In this document: positions 33,673 through 42,339 of the stretch, one piece after another
How the letters are laid out: each line of letters starts with the position of its first letter
Numbering within the stretch: position 1 is the stretch's first letter
Assembly (NCBI GenBank): GCA_963821755.1
Contig: CAWGEX010000002.1
Span: 868,001 to 932,000, forward strand
Length of the DNA stretch: 64,000 nt
Direction: 5' to 3'
DNA from: Bog-473 sp963821755
GTDB lineage: Bacteria > Actinomycetota > Acidimicrobiia > Acidimicrobiales > RAAP-2
Position numbers and translations under genes: made by a program
Notes under the pieces: generated by a model
What the model was told of the DNA's origin: nothing
The model's database searches: none
The model's input: the letters and a program-made list of their open reading frames with translations, nothing else

Positions 33673-35594
33673 TGGGGTTCATGGGTGGTGGTCCGGGCAT
33701 GGGCGGCGGGGGCGCCGCCGGGGCGGCGCAGGCCGGACTGCCCTTCGGGGGCATCCCGCCGGAGTTGCAGGCCGGGGTCGACCTCCTGCTGGCCGAGGAG
33801 CCCGACCGCGGCGAATCCGACATCACGTTCACGCATCAGGCGTCGGCCCACGAGAAGGAGCGGCTGAGCTTGAGGAGCCTCCTCCTCGAGTACCCCGGCA
33901 TGCTGGTGCTGGCCGTCGTGCTGGTGGGGATCATCGCCGTGGCCACGCAGCTCGGCCCCAAGCTCACCGGTATCGCCATCGACGGCGGCATGGAGCCGGG
34001 CCACCACGACTTCGGCTTTGTGGTGTTGATCGGATGCCTCTACCTGCTCTCGGTCGTGGTCTCCGCCGTGGCCCAGTGGGGCCAGGTCAGGGTGACCGGC
34101 CGGCTCGCCTCCTGGGTGATGAACGACCTCAGGGTCACCATTTTCCGCCATCTGCAACGCCTCTCCCTCGACTTCTTCACCGAGGAGAAGGCGGGCGTGG
34201 TCATGAGCCGGATGACCAGTGACATCGAGAACCTGCAGCAACTCCTCCAGGACGGTCTGGCCCAATTCGCCGTGCAGGGCCTGACCATGGTGGTGATCGC
34301 CATCTTCATGTTCACCACCAACGTGCGGCTCGCCATCATCACCATCGTGGTGGTCATCCCCCCGCTGGTCATCATGTCCGTGTGGTTCAAGCGGGCCTCC
34401 GAGCGCGGGTACGACAAGGTCCGTGACGGCATCGCCCTGGTGCTGGCCGATCTCTCCGAGAGCCTGCAGGGTGTGCGCATCGTCACCGCCCACAACCGGC
34501 AACAGCACAACGTCGTGAACCACCGCAACGTGGTCGGTCGCTATCGCGACGCCAACAACTACACCGGGCGTCTCAACGGCATTTACGGTCCCGGCTCACA
34601 GCTCCTCGGCGTGATCGGCCAGGTCGTGATCCTGGCTGTCGGCGGCGAGATGGTGCTGCACCACCAACTCCAGGTGGGCGCGCTGGTCACCTTCTTCCTC
34701 TACGTGAACCGTTTCTTCCAGCCGATCCAGCTGCTGGTGCAGCAGTACAACTCGTACCAGCAAGGTCAGGCGTCCGTAATCAAGTTGCGCACCCTGATGG
34801 AGAACGAGCCGACCGTGTCCGAAAGTGCCGATGCGATCGAACTCCCGCCCATCCGCGGGGAGATCCGGTTCGACCACGTCTCCTTCGGGTACGACCCGGA
34901 CGTCCCGGTCCTGAGTGACATCGACCTGCTCATCGAGCCCGGCGAGACGGTGGCCTTCGTGGGCGCCACCGGAGCCGGAAAGTCGACGATGGCCAAGCTG
35001 GTGACCCGCTTCTACGACCCCACCGACGGCCGGGTCATGATCGACGGCCACGATCTGCGCACCGTGTCATTGACCTCGTTGCGCAGCCAACTCGGGGTGG
35101 TGCCCCAAGAACCGTTCCTTTTCGCCGGGACCATCCGCGACAACATCTCTTTCGCCCGGCCCGGCGCGCCCGATGACGCCGTATGGGAAGCCGTGCACAC
35201 GGTGGGCCTGACCGAATTGATCCAACAACTCCCCTACGGCCTCGATACCGCCGTGCACGAACGCGGGCAGTCGCTCTCCTCGGGGGAACGCCAACTCATC
35301 GCCCTGGCCCGGGCCTTCATGGCCCAGCCCCGGGTCCTGGTGCTGGACGAGGCCACGTCCAACCTCGACCTGCAGTCCGAAACCATGATCGAGGCGGCCC
35401 TCGACGTCCTCTTGCAGTCACGGACGGCCGTGCTGATCGCCCACCGGCTGTCGACGGCCATGCGGGCCGATCGCATCGTGGTGGTCGGCGACGGGCGGTT
35501 GCTCGAGCAGGGCTCGCACGACGAGCTGATCGCCCTGGGCGGGCACTACGCCGAGATGTACGAAACCTGGATCTCCCAGTCGCACGCCGCCTGA
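33672..35594 (+). CDS. ABC exporter half-transporter (consensus ATP site partner)
   Basis: The 640-residue partner opens with a Met/Gly-rich segment (MGFMGGGPGMGGGGAAG), then a membrane domain and an ATPase with Walker A GATGAGKST, Q-loop VVPQEPFLF and Walker B VLVLDEATSNLD with the catalytic Glu present. The signature is LSSGERQL rather than LSGGQ. This complements the degenerate site in the upstream subunit, so the two likely form an asymmetric heterodimer under MarR control. Confidence 0.92.
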   Translation: MGFMGGGPGMGGGGAAGAAQAGLPFGGIPPELQAGVDLLLAEEPDRGESDITFTHQASAHEKERLSLRSLLLEYPGMLVLAVVLVGIIAVATQLGPKLTGIAIDGGMEPGHHDFGFVVLIGCLYLLSVVVSAVAQWGQVRVTGRLASWVMNDLRVTIFRHLQRLSLDFFTEEKAGVVMSRMTSDIENLQQLLQDGLAQFAVQGLTMVVIAIFMFTTNVRLAIITIVVVIPPLVIMSVWFKRASERGYDKVRDGIALVLADLSESLQGVRIVTAHNRQQHNVVNHRNVVGRYRDANNYTGRLNGIYGPGSQLLGVIGQVVILAVGGEMVLHHQLQVGALVTFFLYVNRFFQPIQLLVQQYNSYQQGQASVIKLRTLMENEPTVSESADAIELPPIRGEIRFDHVSFGYDPDVPVLSDIDLLIEPGETVAFVGATGAGKSTMAKLVTRFYDPTDGRVMIDGHDLRTVSLTSLRSQLGVVPQEPFLFAGTIRDNISFARPGAPDDAVWEAVHTVGLTELIQQLPYGLDTAVHERGQSLSSGERQLIALARAFMAQPRVLVLDEATSNLDLQSETMIEAALDVLLQSRTAVLIAHRLSTAMRADRIVVVGDGRLLEQGSHDELIALGGHYAEMYETWISQSHAA

Positions 35595-35658
35595 CCGGCG
35601 GCTGACCGGCGCCTGCCAAGTCCGCTCCCACTGCGGTCCGGCAACGACACGTCTGACG

Positions 35659-36424
35659 TCATGGGATGCCGGTGGCCCGGCTCCACTCCGCCAAGGTGCC
35701 GCGGTACCGTACGTCCCATTCGTCGTAGGCGACTCGTAGCTGGCGGCCCGGCCACCGGGGTGGCTGCAACTCTTCGGGGAGCAGCGGGTCGGCCTGCAGG
35801 TGGCGCAGTACCGCGGCGGAGAGGGCGAACCCCGGTGCCAGCACCTCGGGCCCGACCGGTGGGAGGGCCTGCAGCCGGTCCAACAGGGCGAAGGAACGCG
35901 TCGACCATTCCTCCAGCTCCCACAACCGCGCCGCCAACCGCCGGGCGTCGGAGGGTCGGGCCGACATGAACTCGACATCACCATCGAGCCCGGGGATGGT
36001 CGAGAGAGGACCGGCCAGGTTGTCGGGGCGCATCCAGACGCCCTCACGCAGCTCGGCCAGCCGGGCGTAGGCGAGGGCGCGACGACGCTCCGACCGCACG
36101 TCGGCCGTGCTGCCCGACGTCGTGACCACGGCCAACCGCCACTGCCCGGCGTAGTCCGTCGTCACGCCCTGATCGGCTGGCCGACTGGCGTGACCGGCGA
36201 GCCATCAGGTGCCCGGCCAATCGATAGCGCCCCGATCCGTCCGTGGTCGCCTCGCCGCCGGCCACCATGCGGCTCAGAGCCACCCGGGCCCGGTTCTCGC
36301 TGATCCCGAACAGGCCGGTCAGGCGTACCAATTGGGCCACCGGCAGCTCGGGGGGATCCATGCCCAGCAGGGCGCTGGCCAGGACCGAACGGGCCGTGAA
36401 TGGTGTATTACTCTCTTGCGTCAC
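35659..36424 (-). CDS. PaaX-type transcriptional regulator, split by a one-base shift
   Basis: The first frame, from GTG 36424, reads SVLASALLGMDPPELPVAQL, VRLTGLFGISENRARVALSR and GRYRLAGHLMARRSRQSA, the winged helix of PaaX-like regulators. The rest of the family (YAGQWRLAVVTT, LREGVWMRPDNL) follows in the next frame down to 35659. Dropping one base near 36178 gives RQSAADQGVTTDY and a continuous protein of about 254 residues. PaaX-like proteins repress catabolic operons via acyl-CoA ligands. The gene is divergent from the desaturase with only 26 bases between start codons. Confidence 0.75.
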
Positions 36425-36444
36425 TTGGCTTAATACTGTAATAT
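36405..36444 (+). promoter_or_regulatory. Desaturase promoter, leaderless, with inverted repeat
   Basis: TTGCGT (36416-36421), 17 bases and TAATAT (36439-36444) form a good sigma-70-type promoter; the ATG follows after 6 bases. The half-sites GTATTA (36405-36410) and TAATAC (36431-36436) form an inverted repeat across it, a possible operator for the divergent PaaX-type regulator, whose own GTG lies in the spacer. Confidence 0.6.
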
Positions 36445-36450
36445 AGAGGC

Positions 36451-37407
36451 ATGGCCACCACCATGGTGCCCGAACTGAGCGCCCGACCCGATGTCCTCCC
36501 CAGCGACCGATTGCTGGCCAACGGGATGGCCATCCCCGACATCCGGCCGTCCTTGCGTCGTATCGACAACGTCCGCAACGCCATCACCGTGGTGTCGGTG
36601 TGGTTCTACGTGGTGCTCCTGGTGGGCGGGGCGGTGTGGCTCGACCGCTGGTGGAGCTACCTGATCGCCTTCGCGCTCATGGGACCGATGTATGCCCGCT
36701 TCGCCATCTTGATGCACGAGTCGGCTCACAAGCTCCTCTTCACCAACAAGCGGTGGAACGATTGGATCGGCACCTGGATCATCGCCTACCCCGTGTTCAC
36801 TCCCGTGCAGTTGTACCGCCGCGTCCACTTCGCCCACCACCGGGACGAGTTCGGGCCCGACGAACCCGACATGGCCTTCTACGGCCCGTACCCCTGCACC
36901 AAGGCCGCGCTGCGACGACGCCTCTTCCGCGACGCGGTCGGCATTTCGGGCTGGAAGAACTTCGTCCCGCTCGTCAAGGGCCTCAGGAACAAACCCTTCC
37001 GGCCTATCGGGCTCTCGATCTTCGGTGTCCAAGCGGTGCTGTGGGCCGTGTCCTGGATGGCCACCGGACGGTGGTGGATCTACCCGCTGCTGTGGTGGCT
37101 CCCGTGGATGACGCAGTGGCGGGTCCTCAACCGTTTGCGCTCCATCGCCGAACACGGGGGCCTCGAGCGGAGCAAGGATCGCCGTGCCACCACCCACAAC
37201 GTGCACCAATCGCTGCTGGCCCGTTTCTGGTTTGTGCCCTACAACACCGGATGGCACCTGGCCCACCACGTCGACATGGGCGTGCCCTGGCGCAATCTGC
37301 CCGCCTACCACGCCGAGTTGGCGCGGGCCGGGTACGTCACCGATGCCATCACCTACCCGAACTACCGCGCCCTGTGGAAGGCGCTCTCGAGCGCCGAGAC
37401 TCCCTAA
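36451..37407 (+). CDS. Fatty acid desaturase-like membrane di-iron protein
   Basis: The 318-residue protein has the three histidine boxes: HESAH (89-93), HFAHH (126-130) and WHLAHH (H269, H272, H273), plus H235, among four membrane segments. Members of this superfamily desaturate or hydroxylate acyl chains, carotenoids or other lipids. The ATG is leaderless. The gene converges with the esterase at 37413, leaving only 5 bases between the stop codons. Confidence 0.9.
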   Translation: MATTMVPELSARPDVLPSDRLLANGMAIPDIRPSLRRIDNVRNAITVVSVWFYVVLLVGGAVWLDRWWSYLIAFALMGPMYARFAILMHESAHKLLFTNKRWNDWIGTWIIAYPVFTPVQLYRRVHFAHHRDEFGPDEPDMAFYGPYPCTKAALRRRLFRDAVGISGWKNFVPLVKGLRNKPFRPIGLSIFGVQAVLWAVSWMATGRWWIYPLLWWLPWMTQWRVLNRLRSIAEHGGLERSKDRRATTHNVHQSLLARFWFVPYNTGWHLAHHVDMGVPWRNLPAYHAELARAGYVTDAITYPNYRALWKALSSAETP

Positions 37408-37412
37408 TCGAT

Positions 37413-38351
37413 CTAGTCGATCCCGAGCGCCCGGCGCAGCACCGCCGTGCTTTCCTTCTGGGAGCGCTTGGAGACGGCGGCCGACAGCACCAGTGCCGAA
37501 CCATGGAACGTGCCGGGGAACTGGTGGATCTCCACCGACACCCCCGCCTGGAGCAGACGGAGACCGTAGAGGATGCCTTCGTCGCGCAAGGGGTCCATCT
37601 CCGCCGTCGAGATGTAGGTCGGAGGAAGACCGGACAGGTCGGTGGCGCGGGCCGGAGCGGCGTACGGCGACACGTGGTCGGGGTCCGACCCCGGACCCAG
37701 GTAGGCCTTCCAGCTCTGCACCGCCAACGGTCGATTCCACAGCGGGGAGTCGGTGAAGGCCTGCATGGACGGCGTCTCGAGGCGGTCGTCGAGCTCGGGG
37801 ATGTGCAGCATCTGGAAGCAGACCGGGGGACCTCCCCGATCACGGGCCAGCAGCGCCGTGGCCGCCGCCAGCCCTCCCCCGGCGCTGGCCCCGCACAGCG
37901 CCAGTCGATCGGGATCGACACCCAACTCCCCGGCGTGCTGGTACAGGTACGTCAAGGCGGCGTAGCAGTCGTGCAGACCGGCGGGGAACGGGTGCTCGGG
38001 CGCCAGCCGGTATTCGACCGATACCACCACGGCCCCGGTGGCGACCGCCGTCAGGGCCGAGCCGGCATGCTCCGCCTCGACGCTGCCGATGACGAACCCG
38101 CCGCCGTGGATCGTCACGATGCCCGGAACCGGCCCGGCCCGCTCCTTGGGCACGTAGAGCCGCACGCCGACCTCGGGGTCGCCCTCCCAGCCCGGAACCA
38201 TGATGTCCTCGATGTCGAGCGCCCCGAGCCCGGGAATCTCCACTCGCATGGCCGCCAGGGTCTCCTCGAACGCGGCCCGCGCCGCCACCGCGTCACTGAG
38301 ATCGATCTTCGGCAGGAATTCCAGCAACGCCGACAATTCAGGGTCGATCAT
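37413..38351 (-). CDS. Alpha/beta hydrolase, hormone-sensitive-lipase family esterase
   Basis: The 312-residue protein has the oxyanion motif HGGGF, the nucleophile elbow GASAGGG, and the catalytic Asp and His regions (AEMDPLRDEG, FPGTFHGS). It hydrolyses carboxylic esters of unknown identity. It is followed upstream by an SDR in the same direction (39-base gap), suggesting joint lipid or xenobiotic metabolism. Confidence 0.9.
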   Translation of the reverse strand: MIDPELSALLEFLPKIDLSDAVAARAAFEETLAAMRVEIPGLGALDIEDIMVPGWEGDPEVGVRLYVPKERAGPVPGIVTIHGGGFVIGSVEAEHAGSALTAVATGAVVVSVEYRLAPEHPFPAGLHDCYAALTYLYQHAGELGVDPDRLALCGASAGGGLAAATALLARDRGGPPVCFQMLHIPELDDRLETPSMQAFTDSPLWNRPLAVQSWKAYLGPGSDPDHVSPYAAPARATDLSGLPPTYISTAEMDPLRDEGILYGLRLLQAGVSVEIHQFPGTFHGSALVLSAAVSKRSQKESTAVLRRALGID

Positions 38352-38389
38352 GCGTGCCCCACTCCCCTGTTCATCGTCTCCTCGTCGAA

Positions 38390-39172
38390 CTATTTGGGCT
38401 GCATCCGGATGCCGGCGTCGAGGCGGATCGACTCGGCGTTCATGTACGAGTTGCCGAGCAGCTCCACCGCCAGGGAGGCGAACTCGGTGGCGTACCCGAG
38501 GCGGTGGGGGAACAGCACGTCCTGGGCCAGCTTGGCCTTGAACGCCTCGGCTCCCTCGCCCGCTCCGTAGATCGGCGTGTCGATCAACCCCGGGAGGATG
38601 GTGTTGACCCGGATCCCGACCACGGCCAGGTCGCGGGCCACCGGCAGGGTGAGGCCCACGATGCCGCCCTTGGAGGACGAGTAGGCGGCCTGTCCGATCT
38701 GGCCGTCCTCGGCCGCCACCGACGCCGTGTTCACGATGGCGCCGCGGGCGCCGTCCGCGTCGGGCTCGTTGAGGCTCATCTTGGTGGCGGCCAGGCGGAT
38801 GCAGTTGAAGGTGCCGATGAGGTTGATCTCGAGCACCCGTCGGTAGAGGTCGAGGTCATGGGCCGAGGCGTAGTCGCCGTCCTTGCCGATGGTGCGGGTC
38901 GCCCACCCGGTGCCGGCGCAGTTGACCAGGGACTTCAACGGCGACATCTCCCTGGCCGCCTCCACGGCCGCGATCACGTTCTCGGTGTTGGTGACGTCGG
39001 TCGGGGCGAAGAGGCCGCCGATCTCCTTGGCCAGTTCGGTTCCCTTGTCCTCCTGCACCTGCAGGTCGGCCACGACGACACGAACGCCCCGGTCGGCCAA
39101 CAGGCGGCAGGTGGCGGCGCCCAATCCCGAAGCCCCTCCGGTGACAACTGCAGACGTGCCGTTCAGATCCAT
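38390..39172 (-). CDS. SDR family oxidoreductase, 3-hydroxyacyl-CoA dehydrogenase type 2-like
   Basis: The 260-residue protein has TGGASGLG, NCAG, the catalytic Ser and YSSSK (active Tyr and Lys) and ends with RLDAGIRMQPK. The pattern is close to the HSD17B10/FabG-like dehydrogenases of beta-oxidation. The ATG at 39170-39172 has GGAG upstream; longer frames are Arg-rich and unlikely. Confidence 0.9.
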   Translation of the reverse strand: MDLNGTSAVVTGGASGLGAATCRLLADRGVRVVVADLQVQEDKGTELAKEIGGLFAPTDVTNTENVIAAVEAAREMSPLKSLVNCAGTGWATRTIGKDGDYASAHDLDLYRRVLEINLIGTFNCIRLAATKMSLNEPDADGARGAIVNTASVAAEDGQIGQAAYSSSKGGIVGLTLPVARDLAVVGIRVNTILPGLIDTPIYGAGEGAEAFKAKLAQDVLFPHRLGYATEFASLAVELLGNSYMNAESIRLDAGIRMQPK

Positions 39173-39267
39173 CAGTTCTCCAACTCCTTCACGGGGCGCG
39201 GGATGCGCCGCGGGAGACATTAGGGCGCGCCTCCGCCCGCTGCCATGTGGGGGCACCGGGCGCCGGG

Positions 39268-40989
39268 CTACATCTGGTCGGGTGCCTCCATCCCCAGCAG
39301 GGAGAAACCCTGAGCCAGCACGCGCGCCGTCAGGTCGCACAGGGCCAGGCGGGACGTGCGGGTCTCCTCGTGATCGACCAGCACCCGGCAGGCCTCGTAG
39401 AAGGTGGTGAACGTGGTCGCCAGCGCAAAGAGATACGTGCAGAGCTTGGCCGGGCTGTACGCCTCGGCCGTGGCGTCGACGGCCGCCGCGAATTCGAGCA
39501 GCTGCAACGCCAGGGCGCGCTCTTGAGGCTCGCTCACTCCAGGGCGCGTGCCCGGCGCCGGAGGTCCGACTTCGCCTCGCCGGAAGATCGACCTGATGCG
39601 CGCGTGGGCGTACTGCAGGTACGGTCCGGTGTCACCCTCGAAGGCCAGCATGCGATCCCAGTCGAAGACGTAGTCGCGCATCCTCTCGGTGGACAGGTCG
39701 GCGTACTTGACGGCCCCGATGCCCAGGGACCGGGCCACCGCGGCCCGGTCGGCCTCGCTGAGATCGCTGGGTCGGGAGGCCAGCGCGGCGGTGGCGCGAT
39801 CCACCGCTTCGTTCAGCAGGTCGATCAGCCGCTCGGATCCGCCCGTACGGCTGGCCAGTTTCTTGCCGTCCGTGCCGAGGATGAGCCCGAACCCCACATG
39901 CACCGCCGTCGATGGTGCGGGGAGGTAGCCGGCCAGGCCCGCCACGGCGAAGACCAACCGGAAATGCAGCGACTGCTCCGCCCCGACGACGTAGATGAGC
40001 GTCGTGGCTTCACGCCGCAATGTGCGGTCCCGGATGCAGGCCAGATCGGTGGCCGGGTAGCCGTAGCCGCCGTCCGACTTGCGCACGATCAAGGGGAGCG
40101 GGTCCCCGTTGCGGTTCTGGAAGCCCGGGGGGAACACGCACTGCGCACCATCGTGTTTGACCAGCAGCCCCCGGGCCGCCAATTCATCCACCACCACCGG
40201 GAGCAGGGGGTTGTAGAAACTCTCGCCGACGATGTCGTCGTCGGTCAGCAGGACGCCGAGCAACTCGTAGACCTCGTCGTTGTGGCGGATGCTCTCCGCC
40301 ACGAAGATCCTCCACAGGCGCATCGTCTCGGGGTCACCGTTCTGGAGGAGGACCACCCGCTGGCGGCAGCGCTCGGCGAAGGCGGGGTCGCGGTCGAAGG
40401 TCCGGCGGGCCTGGGCGTAGAAATCATTGAGGTCGCGCAGGCTGAATGACTCGGCGTCGTCGGACCCGCCCACGTCGATCAGCTGCTCGATCAGCATGCC
40501 GAACGGCGTCCCCCAGTCCCCGATGTGGTTCTCCCGCAGCACCCGGTGCCCCAGGAACCCCAACACCCGGGCCAGTGAGTCGCCGATGACAGTGGTGCGC
40601 AGGTTCCCGACGTGCATCTCCTTGGCCACGTTGGGCGAGGAGTAGTCGATCACCATGGTCTGTGGAAGGGAGGTGAGCGGCACCCCCAAGCGGTCGTCGG
40701 CGCCCATGGCGGCCAACTGGTCGGACACGAACCCGTCGGCCAGCGTCAGGTTGATGAATCCGGGCCCGCTGATCTCGACGGCGGAGCAGACGTCGTCGAG
40801 CACGGCCGCGGCGACCACTTCCTCGGCGACGTCTCGCGGGGCCCGGCCCACCTGCTTGGACAGGGCCAGGGCACCGTTGGCCTGGAAGTCGGCCCGTTCC
40901 GAGGCCCGCAACACAGGATCGGCACCCGGCGCCACGGTATCGAAGGCGGCCTGGAGCCGCTGGAGGAGGACGCTGTAGGCGTCAGGCAT
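39268..40989 (-). CDS. argS: Arginyl-tRNA synthetase
   Basis: The 573-residue class I synthetase has an N-terminal Add1-type domain, the HIGH motif as HVGN within SSPNVAKEMHVGNLRTT, ENHIGDWGTPFG and the C-terminal DALR anticodon domain ending LGMEAPDQM. The KMSKS position reads KKLASR. The ATG is at 40987-40989 with AGGAG very close; GACAAT lies just upstream as a possible -10. Confidence 0.96.
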   Translation of the reverse strand: MPDAYSVLLQRLQAAFDTVAPGADPVLRASERADFQANGALALSKQVGRAPRDVAEEVVAAAVLDDVCSAVEISGPGFINLTLADGFVSDQLAAMGADDRLGVPLTSLPQTMVIDYSSPNVAKEMHVGNLRTTVIGDSLARVLGFLGHRVLRENHIGDWGTPFGMLIEQLIDVGGSDDAESFSLRDLNDFYAQARRTFDRDPAFAERCRQRVVLLQNGDPETMRLWRIFVAESIRHNDEVYELLGVLLTDDDIVGESFYNPLLPVVVDELAARGLLVKHDGAQCVFPPGFQNRNGDPLPLIVRKSDGGYGYPATDLACIRDRTLRREATTLIYVVGAEQSLHFRLVFAVAGLAGYLPAPSTAVHVGFGLILGTDGKKLASRTGGSERLIDLLNEAVDRATAALASRPSDLSEADRAAVARSLGIGAVKYADLSTERMRDYVFDWDRMLAFEGDTGPYLQYAHARIRSIFRRGEVGPPAPGTRPGVSEPQERALALQLLEFAAAVDATAEAYSPAKLCTYLFALATTFTTFYEACRVLVDHEETRTSRLALCDLTARVLAQGFSLLGMEAPDQM

Positions 40990-41059
40990 CTCCTATTGTC
41001 GCATCCCGTTCGGGTACCCGTTCGCCGGACCGGCGGATCTCGGTCCGGGCCGGGGCACC

Positions 41060-42163
41060 TCAGTCGGCCGGCGCACCGACCCCGCCGTCGGTCAACCCGT
41101 AGCGGTGGTACGGGCCGAAGAATCCGTGCTCGAGGAGCCCGAAGCCCACCACGTCGCCGTAGCTGAACCGGGCCACGTGATCGACGATCCCGTACTGGGC
41201 CAGTCCCTTGACCTCGTCGACCTTGAGGACCAGGCCCTGGACCACCTCGTCGGGGCCCTGGTACATCCCGTGGCGCCAGTCGGCGTCGATCCCGTACCCG
41301 GTCCCGATGGAGATGAAGTTGGGCAGGAGTGAGGTGCAGGTGATCTCCAGGCCGGCGTCGGGGAACCGGACCGTGGAACGGTCGATGACCCGGGTCCCCG
41401 GAATGAGGTGGTGCTCGTGCTCGGAGCGACCGAGATCCTCCACCTCCCGTCCCGGGTCGGCCCAGATCCGCTCGCCCTGCACCAGGGGTCGTTGGCCGTC
41501 GTCGCGCTCATGGCAGATGTACATGATGGCGTGGTCCTCGAACTGCATCGGGAAGTAGTTCCACATCCCGCTCAGGACCAACTCCCCCTGACGGATGCCG
41601 CCCGGCTCCGGCTCGCCCACCGGCCTGATGCCCCAGGAGCGATCCCGGTTTCCCCAGTGGTAGTCCGGGGTGATGGCGATGTCCTTCCCGCCCACCGAGA
41701 GGGTGCCCGACCAGGTGCCCGTCTGGGCCAGTCGCTGGGTGTCGAAGATGACCTTTCCCTTGCTCCGTAGGTACTGGCGCGGTTCGGCGACGGCGGGGGT
41801 GTGTCCTTCCCACGTCACGTCCATGGCCACGCTGTGCGCGGTGGGCTCGACCACCACCCGTATGCGGTGCAGCGGCTCCAGCACCTCGATGCGGAAGGGC
41901 CCGACCGACAGATCGCTGCGGTCGGTCAGCGGCTTCGACGCCCGCACGACGTGTTGCTCCTCCCCTCGGCGCACGTCGATGAAGGCGTCGACCACGCCCA
42001 GATTCGGGTACTGGCCGAAGCCGAAAATGGCGAACCACTCGTCCGATTTGGCGTGCATGTTGAAGTAGTAGCGATCGTAGAAGTTGCGATCGCTCGTACC
42101 GGCGTGCGCGATGAACTCCGGTGCCTGGTGCACCGGGAAATCGTCCCAGGACGTCAGTGACAC
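41060..42163 (-). CDS. Lipocalin/CrtC-like conserved protein of unknown function
   Basis: The 367-residue protein starts at GTG 42161-42163, preceded by AAGGAGG at good spacing. It has the pattern NFYDRYYFNMHAKSDEWFA, GVVDAFIDVRRG, WGNRDRSWGIRPVG and MWNYFPMQFEDHAIMY, typical of beta-rich proteins related to AttH/CrtC hydratase-like folds (two lipocalin-like halves). No catalytic residues can be assigned. It is divergent from aconitase (176 bases), but no functional link is visible. Confidence 0.65.
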   Translation of the reverse strand: MSLTSWDDFPVHQAPEFIAHAGTSDRNFYDRYYFNMHAKSDEWFAIFGFGQYPNLGVVDAFIDVRRGEEQHVVRASKPLTDRSDLSVGPFRIEVLEPLHRIRVVVEPTAHSVAMDVTWEGHTPAVAEPRQYLRSKGKVIFDTQRLAQTGTWSGTLSVGGKDIAITPDYHWGNRDRSWGIRPVGEPEPGGIRQGELVLSGMWNYFPMQFEDHAIMYICHERDDGQRPLVQGERIWADPGREVEDLGRSEHEHHLIPGTRVIDRSTVRFPDAGLEITCTSLLPNFISIGTGYGIDADWRHGMYQGPDEVVQGLVLKVDEVKGLAQYGIVDHVARFSYGDVVGFGLLEHGFFGPYHRYGLTDGGVGAPAD

Positions 42164-42339
42164 AGCCCCTCCTTCTCGAGGTCTCGCTTGGTTTCGGACG
42201 TACAGACCCTCGATCGGACTCGACGGCGGGCGCAGCCTATGCGCCCCCAACCCTCGCCGGCGGCGGCGGCGGACGCCCGGTGGCCGACGGCACCACGGTC
42301 GATGGGCGCCGTCGGCCGGCGGCACGGCAGAATGGATCC

